Source: Aquificaceae bacterium
GTDB lineage: Bacteria > Aquificota > Aquificia > Aquificales > Aquificaceae
Assembly (NCBI GenBank): GCA_015487835.1
Contig: WFOY01000042.1
Location: forward strand, 1-11,427
DNA: 11,427 nt
Reading direction: 5' to 3'
Position 1 is the first letter of the stretch; each line of letters begins with the position of its first letter. The position numbers were made by a program, and so were the translations under genes. The notes beneath the pieces were generated by a model that saw only the letters and a list, made by a program, of their open reading frames with translations, had not been told where the DNA came from and made no database searches. Shown here piece after piece: positions 1 through 5,851 of the stretch.

Positions 1-485
1 ACGTGGGTTCCTTCCATCTCCCTGGAGTAGAGCTTAAGGAGGCAGTTTAGGGCCGCCTTTGATATGGCGTAGGCGTTCCAGCCCCTGTTACAGTTGACCG
101 AAGCTCCGGAGGATATACCTATGAGCATCCTGACACCTACGCTGAGGTCAAGGAGGGCATCGAGGATCAGCTTGTTAGCCCAGACGTTTACGTCCATAAC
201 CTCCCTGAAGAGTCTTAGGGGGATCTCCCTCATGTCGCCGAACTTGCCCAGGACCCCAGCGTTCAGGATCACAAGATCTAAGTTCCTCACCCCTGAGAGA
301 AGATCCACCACAGCTGGGTAAACCATCTCAAGGTCCTTCAGGTCACAGGTTCTGAAGGCAACCTTACCCTTTAAATCCTCCGGGAGGTGTCTGCCGAGGG
401 CGTAGACCCTGTAGCCTCTCCTTATACCCTCCTCGGCGAGGGCCTTTCCCAGCCCTGACCCCACTCCCGTTATGAAGAGCTCCAT
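1..485 (-). CDS. Short-chain dehydrogenase/reductase (SDR), 3' end outside window
   Basis: NAD(P)-dependent oxidoreductase of the classical SDR family; the substrate cannot be read from the sequence. The first 161 residues are visible. They hold the Rossmann nucleotide-binding motif TGVGSGLG (residues 6-13), the structural NAG motif (75-77), the conserved Asn in DVN (100), a Ser in ISSGAS (125/126) and the catalytic YAISK motif (Tyr139, Lys143), so the active site is complete. The remaining C-terminal part, which confers substrate specificity, runs off the left edge. The ATG at 485-483 lies inside the last codons of the upstream HEPN-like gene, overlapping it by 16 bp, with a purine-rich GGAGGAGAGG just upstream; this suggests translational coupling. 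The start is fixed by the glycine motif beginning six residues in. Family confidence is high; function beyond oxidoreductase is unknown. Confidence 0.9.
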   Translation of the reverse strand, partial: MELFITGVGSGLGKALAEEGIRRGYRVYALGRHLPEDLKGKVAFRTCDLKDLEMVYPAVVDLLSGVRNLDLVILNAGVLGKFGDMREIPLRLFREVMDVNVWANKLILDALLDLSVGVRMLIGISSGASVNCNRGWNAYAISKAALNCLLKLYSREMEGTH

Positions 486-1348
486 CTCCTCTCCTCCAGA
501 AGCTTCTTCAGGCTCCTCGATATCTCCTTTACAAGGACCTCAAACTTGGGGTTCAGGTCCCTGAGAGACTCGAACAGCTCCTCAGGAGGCACCTCCCAGG
601 TGCTTATGAGCTTATTCTTCAGGTTTGTCATCCTGAATACATCCATGTAGTACTGGTCCGGTATTATGCCAGCCTCAACCATCTTGGAGAGGCAGTCGTC
701 CCCGAACTTCTTTATACCGAACTTGGGTGCTAAGTGTTTGCATATGTCGAAGAGGGAGTCGTAGGCCACCTGGTAGAAGTACTTGGTCCTGTCGTAGTAC
801 ATGGGTCTCGCCCTGAACTCCTCCATACCTTGGGATAGGACGAAGTCTATCTTCTTGACCGAGTCCTTTATGAATCTCGCCTTCTCGTTGAGAAGGTCAA
901 AGTCTATTAGCAGGTAGTTACCAGTTGTTCTCTTCACGTACTCGACCACAGATCTTGCAAACTCCTTGAACACGACGAGGTTCTCCTTAAGGAAGTCGTA
1001 GAGGTCCTTCGGAGATACGGAGTCCTTAAGATCTCTGTATTTGAAGTAGAACTCGGTGAACTCCTTGAGCCTCTCCACCTTCTCCATGCCTACGTGCTGG
1101 GCGACCTTGACGAGGCAGTCCTTCGATGTGGTTTTCAGCCCGAGGACCGCGGACATGTGCCTGCACACCCTCATACAGCTCTCGAAGGCGAGGTTGAAAT
1201 CGACCCTGACCTTGTCGAGGATGAGTTTGTTCTTAACGAACTCTTCCTTTGGTAGGGAGAGGTGCTTTTTGAGGTCCACGTACGACTTTTCCAAATTCTG
1301 GAACGCCTCCACTATAAGGCTTATCTTGAAAGTCCTCTTTTTGGCCAT
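470..1348 (-). CDS. Tandem-duplicated HepT/DUF86-like (HEPN) protein, catalytic His replaced
   Basis: I read this 292-residue protein as two copies of an all-helical HepT/DUF86-like domain, roughly residues 11-140 and 150-285. The copies align without gaps at an offset of 141 over about 60 residues: S22/S163, L30/L171, E35-F37/E176-F178, D45/D186, A54/A195, C62/C203, H64/H205, G70/G211, and D77-C78-L79/D218-C219-L220. HepT toxins carry an RNxxxH-type motif (RX4-6H), where the Arg and His act in RNA cleavage or AMPylation. Here domain 1 has R105 with Ser110 at the His position, and domain 2 has K244 with Ser249. Both copies therefore look catalytically dead. No MNT nucleotidyltransferase antitoxin lies beside it; the downstream neighbour is an SDR gene overlapping by 16 bp. 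The start ATG has no clear Shine-Dalgarno sequence. The role is unknown: a structural or RNA-binding HEPN is possible. The duplication is visible in sequence; the family call is from remembered motif patterns. Confidence 0.75.
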   Translation of the reverse strand: MAKKRTFKISLIVEAFQNLEKSYVDLKKHLSLPKEEFVKNKLILDKVRVDFNLAFESCMRVCRHMSAVLGLKTTSKDCLVKVAQHVGMEKVERLKEFTEFYFKYRDLKDSVSPKDLYDFLKENLVVFKEFARSVVEYVKRTTGNYLLIDFDLLNEKARFIKDSVKKIDFVLSQGMEEFRARPMYYDRTKYFYQVAYDSLFDICKHLAPKFGIKKFGDDCLSKMVEAGIIPDQYYMDVFRMTNLKNKLISTWEVPPEELFESLRDLNPKFEVLVKEISRSLKKLLEERRWSSS

Positions 1349-1356
1349 CCCTATAA

Positions 1357-1362
1357 GATATA
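1357..1362 (-). promoter_or_regulatory. Candidate -10 box for a leaderless HEPN-like transcript
   Basis: On the minus strand TATATC lies exactly 8 nt upstream of the ATG at 1348, within an AT-rich patch. No Shine-Dalgarno sequence sits at a workable distance: AAGGAG at 1372-1367 is 18 nt away, and an in-frame TAG at 1366-1364 rules out an earlier start. No good -35 element is seen. The position fits transcription starting at the initiator codon. Confidence 0.35.
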
Positions 1363-1370
1363 TCTACTCC

Positions 1371-1398
1371 TTGACATGGGTATAAGGAGACCTTAAAT
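1371..1398 (+). promoter_or_regulatory. slyD promoter (sigma-70 type)
   Basis: A perfect -35 hexamer TTGACA (1371-1376) is followed after 16 bp by TTAAAT (1393-1398), which matches the -10 consensus at 4 of 6 positions; TAAATT one base later with a 17-bp spacer is equivalent. Transcription would begin near 1405, leaving a leader of about 25 nt that contains the AAAAGGAG ribosome binding site at 1416-1423, 6 nt before the slyD ATG. Confidence 0.6.
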
Positions 1399-1429
1399 TC
1401 AAGGGAACATCTCAGAAAAGGAGTTCGTC

Positions 1430-1921
1430 ATGGATCTATCTGTCGAAAAGAACATGGTGGTCTCCTTCCACTACACCCTCATAGACAAGGAGACCGGTGC
1501 CATCATCGAATCGAGCCAGGAAGCTGAGCCCATCACCTTCCTCGTCGGGGCTGGGGAGATCATTCAGGGACTGGAGAACAGGATGCTGGGCATGAAGCAG
1601 GGAGAGAGGAGGACCATCGAGGTTCCCGCTGAGGAGGCATACGGCCCGAGAGATCCTAACCAGATCCAGAGGGTCCCCAGGGAGTACTTCTCCAACATAC
1701 CCCTGGAGAAGGGGATAACTCTCCAAGCCCACACCCCCGACGGCAGGACAGTAACCATGGTGGTCGTGAACTTCGACGAGGAGGAGGTGGTGGTGGACCT
1801 GAACCACCCCCTCGCCGGTAAGGACCTCCTGTTCGAGGTGGAGATCGTAGGCATAAGGGAGGCTACGCCCGAGGAGATCCTCCACAGGCACTCCCACAAC
1901 GCAGGGGATCACCAAACTTAG
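1430..1921 (+). CDS. slyD: FKBP-type peptidyl-prolyl cis-trans isomerase, SlyD family
   Basis: Cytoplasmic prolyl isomerase and chaperone. The 163-residue protein has the SlyD layout: an FKBP half at about residues 9-72, including VSFHYTL, the loop GAGEIIQGLENRMLGMKQGE and EEAYGPRDP; then the insert-in-flap chaperone domain (about 73-125); then the returning FKBP strand, NHPLAGKDLLFEVEIVGIREAT. E. coli SlyD has a long His/Cys-rich metal-binding tail; here the tail is short (HRHSHNAGDHQT), with four His and no Cys, so metal binding is possible but reduced. The ATG at 1430 is chosen over Met9 because AAAAGGAG lies 6 nt upstream of it. Its TAG interlocks with the TAA of the opposing permease gene (1918-1921). 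SlyD delivers nickel in hydrogenase maturation in E. coli; the link to the adjacent metal importer is an inference. Confidence 0.93.
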   Translation: MDLSVEKNMVVSFHYTLIDKETGAIIESSQEAEPITFLVGAGEIIQGLENRMLGMKQGERRTIEVPAEEAYGPRDPNQIQRVPREYFSNIPLEKGITLQAHTPDGRTVTMVVVNFDEEEVVVDLNHPLAGKDLLFEVEIVGIREATPEEILHRHSHNAGDHQT

Positions 1922-2721
1922 ACCTTAAGGTACTTGACAGCGACCACGACGGCGAACACAAGAACCATAAGCCCTACTATGATCCCGCTCGGTGGGAGGT
2001 TGTAAATAAGGGAGAGGATAAGACCAAAAACCACCGAGAGGGCCCCTATCAGGGAGGCTATCAGAAGGGACGCCTTGAGTGACCCGGCGACCAGAAGGGC
2101 GGACAGGGCGGGTATGACCATCAGGGAGGAGGACAGGATAAGGCCAACGGTCTTTACGCTGAGAACGATCACCAGGGAGGCCACCGTTATAAGAAGATGC
2201 TCCACCAGGCTCACACGAACACCTCTAACCTCTGCCACCTCCTCGCTGAAGGTGATCAGGGTAAGCCTCCTGTAGTAGAGGGCAAGGAAGACAAGGGCTA
2301 CCGCTGAGACGAGGATCGTGATCCAGAGGTCCGTTTTAGAGGCTATGAGTATGCTGCCGAACAGGTAGCCGAATATCTCCTCACCGAATCTGTCCGCAAC
2401 CCCCAGGATGATCACCGCTATGGAGGCACCTCCTGAGAACACCATGGCGAGCAGGGCGTCTCCGGGGACACGCCTCGATCTTGTGATCAGTGCCTGAACC
2501 AGATTAGCAAGCACTAGGGAGAAGACCAAGGTAAATATGAGGGGGTCCAGGCCGAGTAGGAAGCTGAGGGCTACACCACCGAAGGCCGCATGAGAGAGGC
2601 TGGATCCTAGGAAGGCCATCCTTCTAAGGACCAGAAACACCCCCACTAAGGAGGAGGTCACCGCCAGGATCACACCTACCGCCATACCCCTCTGGACGAA
2701 GTCGTACCCGAGGAGATCCAT
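1918..2721 (-). CDS. Zinc/manganese-type ABC transporter permease (ZnuB/TroC family)
   Basis: Inner-membrane subunit of a divalent-metal importer. The 267-residue sequence is almost entirely hydrophobic, with about seven or eight membrane segments. It has the ABC-3 family signatures: an N-terminal RRMAFLGSSLSHAAFGGVAL stretch (residues 33-52), SGGASIAVIILG near 96-107, and VKTVGLILSSSLMVIPA near 189-205. Length is normal for the family. It is last in the operon, starting 2 bp after the ATPase stop codon, with a weak AGGGTG upstream of the ATG. Its 3' end interlocks with slyD, transcribed from the other side, and no terminator hairpin fits between them. The metal cannot be assigned from the permease alone; zinc or manganese is typical of the family, iron less so. 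Confidence 0.92.
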   Translation of the reverse strand: MDLLGYDFVQRGMAVGVILAVTSSLVGVFLVLRRMAFLGSSLSHAAFGGVALSFLLGLDPLIFTLVFSLVLANLVQALITRSRRVPGDALLAMVFSGGASIAVIILGVADRFGEEIFGYLFGSILIASKTDLWITILVSAVALVFLALYYRRLTLITFSEEVAEVRGVRVSLVEHLLITVASLVIVLSVKTVGLILSSSLMVIPALSALLVAGSLKASLLIASLIGALSVVFGLILSLIYNLPPSGIIVGLMVLVFAVVVAVKYLKV

Positions 2722-2723
2722 AC

Positions 2724-3410
2724 CTACACCCTGATCCTTATACCAAACAGGTCCTCTATAACCTCAGGGGCCTCGTCCGGTGGGCCGAAGTAGTGAACCC
2801 TCCTGTTCAGGCAGAGAACCCTGTCAGCTATGCTGAGGACAAAGCCTATGTCGTGGGAGACCATGAGGACGGTTCTCTTCCTCCTCTGGGTCAGGTCTCT
2901 CAGTAAGTCCGCTACATGCCTGCACGCGTGCAGGTCAAGGCCTGCTGTTGGCTCATCGAGTACAAGCAGGTCGGGATCGCAGGACAAGGACATACCAAGA
3001 AGGGCTATCCTACGCTCTCCACCTGAGAGGTCGGAGAACTTACGGTTGATCTTGTCCTCAAGGTGGAGGTGCCTGATCAGTTTGTAGTCAAGGCACCGGC
3101 CCCCCACGGAGGTGAGTATCTCTCCTACAGTTGCCGGGAATATGGGGTCCGGGGAGACCTCCTGGGGGACGTAACCTATACAGCGTTCCCTTCTCGCCCT
3201 TTCGGGGCTCGTGCCGAACACCTTTACCTCTCCCGAGAGGGGTTTTAAAAGGCCAAGGACCAGCTTGAGAAGGGTCGTCTTGCCCGAACCGTTGGGACCG
3301 ATCACACCCACGATCTCACCTTCCCTCGCCTGGAAGCTGACGTCCTCGAGGGCGAGGACCTTACCGTCGTAACTGAAGCTAAGGTCCCTTACCTCAACTA
3401 TCTCCCGCAT
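2724..3410 (-). CDS. Zinc/manganese-type ABC transporter ATPase (ZnuC/TroB family)
   Basis: Cytoplasmic ATPase that powers the metal importer. All nucleotide-binding motifs are present in 228 residues: Walker A GPNGSGKTT (38-46), Q-loop Gln83, ABC signature LSGGE (128-132), Walker B with the catalytic Glu LLVLDEP (148-154), D-loop (AGLD, 156-159) and H-loop His186. No truncation or substitution in a key residue is seen. The ATG at 3410 lies inside the end of the binding-protein gene (13-bp overlap) and has AGGGAAG about 7 nt upstream, so translation is probably coupled. The ATPase family is certain; the metal-importer assignment comes from the flanking binding protein and permease. Confidence 0.95.
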   Translation of the reverse strand: MREIVEVRDLSFSYDGKVLALEDVSFQAREGEIVGVIGPNGSGKTTLLKLVLGLLKPLSGEVKVFGTSPERARRERCIGYVPQEVSPDPIFPATVGEILTSVGGRCLDYKLIRHLHLEDKINRKFSDLSGGERRIALLGMSLSCDPDLLVLDEPTAGLDLHACRHVADLLRDLTQRRKRTVLMVSHDIGFVLSIADRVLCLNRRVHYFGPPDEAPEVIEDLFGIRIRV

Positions 3411-4204
3411 CTCAGGGCTTCCCTCAGAACCTCCAGGTTTGAGATCATAATGGAGAAGTAGGTGTCCCCAGGTCCCTTAGGAGATACGGTCGTGTTAAGG
3501 GCGTACCTTTTAAGTCCCTGGAGTTCCAGGATCTCAGCTACAGCACCACCGTCAGGATCGAAGAAAAAATCGACACCCTCCGTGCGGAGGGTCCTCAGGA
3601 ACTCCTCTACCCGTTTCGGGATCAGGTCACCGTGGTGGTCTCCTGTGAAGAGGGGTATGTGTCTGAGACCGTAGTCTTTGGCCAGGTAAAACATGGAGGG
3701 GTGGACCTCAGGGATAACATTGAACCTACAGTCCTTAAGTGTTTCCGAGAACATCCTGTCCAGGTTACTCAGCTTCACCTTTACATCTCTGAGGTTTGGC
3801 CTGTAGGTTTCCTCGCCCGAAGGGTCCACGCTGATGAGGATATCAGCTATCCTGTCCGCTACCCGGATCATCCTCTTGGGTGACATCCAGAGGTGGGGGT
3901 CTTTAAGGTCTTCGTCCGTTATCCTGTAGGCCTTCTTTCCTGCGATAGCCTCTATTTTCTTCTCCCAGCCACCTATGGGTATGCCCGTTACGAGAACGAC
4001 CCTCGACCTGGCAATCTTAACAAGGTCCCCCGGCTTCAGGTCGTAGATGTGGTAGTCGGTCCTCGGGGGCAGGATCACATCGACCCTGAACCTCTCACCT
4101 GCGACAGACCTCACCAGGTCGTAGAAGGGGTACACGGAGACGAGGATGAGGTCCTTGGCCATAGAGATCGACAGGACCAGCAAAAGTGTAAGGAGGATCT
4201 TCAC
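3398..4204 (-). CDS. Metal-binding ABC transporter substrate-binding protein (ZnuA/TroA family)
   Basis: Extracytoplasmic protein that captures a divalent metal and hands it to the permease. The 268-residue precursor begins with a signal peptide (about 1-16, LLTLLLVLSISMA) of cleavable type; no lipobox Cys is seen, so the mature protein is probably soluble in the periplasm. Three family His ligands are recognisable: His52 (YHIYDLKPGD), His104 (DPHLWMSP) and His168 (EVHPSMF). The fourth ligand of manganese/zinc homologues, an Asp before the conserved GxTY motif, is not evident: the region reads ALNTTVSPKGPGDTY (235-249). There is no His-rich loop of the kind found in E. coli ZnuA. Translation starts at GTG (4204-4202), overlapping the DJ-1 gene stop as GTGA, with AAGGTGA just upstream. 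The exact metal is unresolved. Confidence 0.9.
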   Translation of the reverse strand: MKILLTLLLVLSISMAKDLILVSVYPFYDLVRSVAGERFRVDVILPPRTDYHIYDLKPGDLVKIARSRVVLVTGIPIGGWEKKIEAIAGKKAYRITDEDLKDPHLWMSPKRMIRVADRIADILISVDPSGEETYRPNLRDVKVKLSNLDRMFSETLKDCRFNVIPEVHPSMFYLAKDYGLRHIPLFTGDHHGDLIPKRVEEFLRTLRTEGVDFFFDPDGGAVAEILELQGLKRYALNTTVSPKGPGDTYFSIMISNLEVLREALRCGR

Positions 4205-4704
4205 AGGATCACCTTGAGGATCACCTTCATCATCTCAAGCATGGAGTTGGGGTCGGTTGCCGTGATCAGGTTACCGTCCACCTCGACGGGCTTGCCCGTG
4301 TATATGGCCCCCGCGTTCTCGAGGTCGTCCTTTATAGCGTAAAAACCTGTTACCTTCTTGCCTTTCACTATCCGTGCGGATATGAGGACCCAGGGTCCGT
4401 GGCAGACGGCACAGACCAGCTTTCCCGCCTCGAAGTGTCTCCGCACTATCCTCAGGACCTCAGGGTACCTCCTCAGCCTGTCGGGGGCGTAGCCTCCTGG
4501 CACGAAGATACAGTCGAACTCCTCGCCTCTGACCTCTTCTATGGTTCTGTCAGGCTTAAATGTCATGCCTCTCTTGCCTATGTAATCCCTTCTCTCAGGT
4601 CCAGCGGAGACGACCTCGAACCCCTCCTCCTTGAACCTCAGGTAGGGATACAGGAACTCCGAGTCCTCGACCAGATCCTCCAGAAAGACCAAAACCTTCC
4701 TCAT
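4201..4704 (-). CDS. DJ-1/PfpI family protein
   Basis: Member of the DJ-1/ThiJ/PfpI superfamily (class I glutamine amidotransferase-like fold), 167 residues, close in length to archaeal PfpI. It has the nucleophile elbow AVCHGPW with Cys101-His102, the acidic residue Glu13 (VEDSEFLYPY) that supports the Cys, the VPGGYAPDRLR loop and the GIKDD-like region (here AIKDD, 123-127). In PfpI a Glu from the neighbouring subunit completes the triad; the matching position here is Asp75. The family includes proteases, chaperones and glyoxalase III or deglycase-like enzymes, so the exact activity is open. It is first in the metal-importer operon and its TGA overlaps the GTG of the binding-protein gene. 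The ATG lies only 18 bp from the divergent gene's ATG and lacks a Shine-Dalgarno sequence. Confidence 0.9.
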   Translation of the reverse strand: MRKVLVFLEDLVEDSEFLYPYLRFKEEGFEVVSAGPERRDYIGKRGMTFKPDRTIEEVRGEEFDCIFVPGGYAPDRLRRYPEVLRIVRRHFEAGKLVCAVCHGPWVLISARIVKGKKVTGFYAIKDDLENAGAIYTGKPVEVDGNLITATDPNSMLEMMKVILKVIL

Positions 4705-4728
4705 GAGATTAAATTTTACTTCATGAGA
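4701..4728. promoter_or_regulatory. Divergent promoter region with TCATGAGA direct repeat spanning both starts
   Basis: Only 18 bp separate two divergent ATGs (4704 minus, 4723 plus). The centre is AT-rich in an otherwise GC-rich neighbourhood. On the minus strand TAAAAT (4718-4713, 5 of 6 to the -10 consensus) ends 8 nt before its ATG. On the plus strand TTAAAT (4709-4714) ends 8 nt before the other ATG. Neither gene has a Shine-Dalgarno sequence. An exact 8-bp direct repeat TCATGAGA occurs at 4701-4708 and 4721-4728, 20 bp apart (about two helical turns), covering both start codons. Leaderless transcription in both directions is the likeliest reading. Confidence 0.5.
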
Positions 4729-5841
4729 GAGGCCTTAACCCTCCTGTTTCTTATAGTCTCCTACAACTTCGTCCTCTGGTACATAACCGAGTTCGGCCTC
4801 TCTCCAGTCCCCCTCTTTCCAGAGGATGTGGACCACAGGGTCCTTGTACTCTCCTACAACTCGGTCCTGTACCTCAGCTGGGTCTTCGGTGAGAGGGAGA
4901 GGATAGTCCAGTGGATGGGTTACCTCTTCTTCGTCCAGATAGTGGCCCTCAGCTTCTACTTCAGGAACCTTGAGATAATAGTGAGGGACCTTCCCCCTGT
5001 GATATTCACCTTCATGCTGGTAGCCCTGTTCGAGTCACCCGCCGAGAAGGAGAGGAAGATCATAGAGGCCGAGAGGGAGGAACTCCTCAGGGAGATAGAC
5101 AGGGTGAGGAGGGAGCGGGTGAGGACAGAGATCAAGTTGAGGGACCTTGAGGAGGAGATAAGGAGGCTACAAAAGGAGAGGAAGGAGGGCTACGAGGAGA
5201 GGATAGAGGACCTTCAGAGACAGATAAAGGAGTACAGGGAGAAGGAGGCGAGGCTCATAGAGGCGAACAGGAAGCTGTTTCAGCTCCTCGACCTTCTCAG
5301 GACCGAGGGTGAGACGACGGGAGGGAAGGAGGAGTTGATCAACCTCAGAAAGGAGAGGAAGAGGCTCATAAAGGAGCTGATCCAGCTGCAGGAACTGGTG
5401 GACATATACGCCGATGAGAACGAGAAGCTGAGAGAGGAGAACGAGAAGCTGAGGAAGAGGATAGGCAACCTGGAGAGGAAGCTGGCGGACCTTGAGATAA
5501 GGGCCGAGTCCAGGCAGGAACCCGATACAAGGGGTGCCATAAAGCGTCTCCTCGAGGAGCTGTTCTCCCTTAGTTTCTGCGACCGTGCCGTCGAGGAGTT
5601 CGAGAGGCTGCCCCCCGACAAGAGGCGTCTGTTCGTGCGTGAGCTTCTGAAGATATCCAGCAGAGGGGTAAAGCCAGAACCGCTCACCACAGCGAGGGAC
5701 GTATACAAGGTGAGGATCTCGGGAGGTAGGATCTACCTCAGGAGGAGGGGTAAAGGCTGGGAGGTGGTTGGCTTCCTTGGGTCCGAGGACGACAAGGAGA
5801 AGGAGAGATACATAAAGGAGGTTTTAAGTAAAATGATTTAA
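4723..5841 (+). CDS. Membrane-anchored coiled-coil protein with a RelE/ParE-like C-terminal domain
   Basis: This 372-residue protein has three parts. Residues 3-104 hold three or four hydrophobic segments (about 3-20, 40-54, 63-80, 88-104) and form a membrane anchor. Residues 105-263 are a highly charged coiled coil rich in Glu, Lys, Arg and Leu, with a broken patch near 194-202. Residues 272-372 resemble a RelE/ParE toxin fold: a helical pair containing FCDRAVEEFERLPPDKRR, then strands VYKVRISGG, RIYLRRRGKG and WEVVGFLG, and a final helix with Arg362-Tyr363. Basic residues Arg331, Arg336 and Arg340-342 fall where RelE-type toxins place basic residues. The start is Met at 4723: the reading frame continues upstream, but that part is antisense to the DJ-1 gene, and this Met directly precedes the first hydrophobic segment. 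No antitoxin gene is adjacent; an NYN nuclease gene follows after 10 bp. Function is unknown; the RelE resemblance is my judgement. Confidence 0.8.
   Translation: MREALTLLFLIVSYNFVLWYITEFGLSPVPLFPEDVDHRVLVLSYNSVLYLSWVFGERERIVQWMGYLFFVQIVALSFYFRNLEIIVRDLPPVIFTFMLVALFESPAEKERKIIEAEREELLREIDRVRRERVRTEIKLRDLEEEIRRLQKERKEGYEERIEDLQRQIKEYREKEARLIEANRKLFQLLDLLRTEGETTGGKEELINLRKERKRLIKELIQLQELVDIYADENEKLREENEKLRKRIGNLERKLADLEIRAESRQEPDTRGAIKRLLEELFSLSFCDRAVEEFERLPPDKRRLFVRELLKISSRGVKPEPLTTARDVYKVRISGGRIYLRRRGKGWEVVGFLGSEDDKEKERYIKEVLSKMI
5416..5457 (+). repeat. Tandem 21-bp repeat encoding one coiled-coil heptad twice
   Basis: Two adjacent 21-bp units (5416-5436 and 5437-5457) match at 19 of 21 bases and encode ENEKLRE followed by ENEKLRK. 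Each unit is exactly one heptad, so the copy number can change without breaking frame or coiled-coil register. It looks like a recent slippage duplication. Confidence 0.8.
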
Positions 5842-5851
5842 CGGTAAGTCT

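Noticed and set aside
1436..1915. 159-codon open frame antisense to slyD
   Set aside because: It is a shadow of slyD codon bias; slyD itself has promoter, ribosome site and full family signatures, while the antisense frame has no recognisable motif.
3893..4342. 149-codon plus-strand frame over the binding-protein/DJ-1 junction
   Set aside because: It spans the antisense of two coupled genes and resembles nothing; explained as a shadow.
4399..4722. Upstream extension (108 codons) of the coiled-coil reading frame
   Set aside because: It lies entirely antisense to the well-supported DJ-1/PfpI gene, its translation resembles no domain, and the Met at 4723 precedes a proper hydrophobic anchor segment.
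5280..5708. Ser-rich 142-codon frame on the minus strand
   Set aside because: Its composition is the reverse complement of the Glu/Lys/Arg/Leu coiled coil; low-complexity shadow, no start signal.
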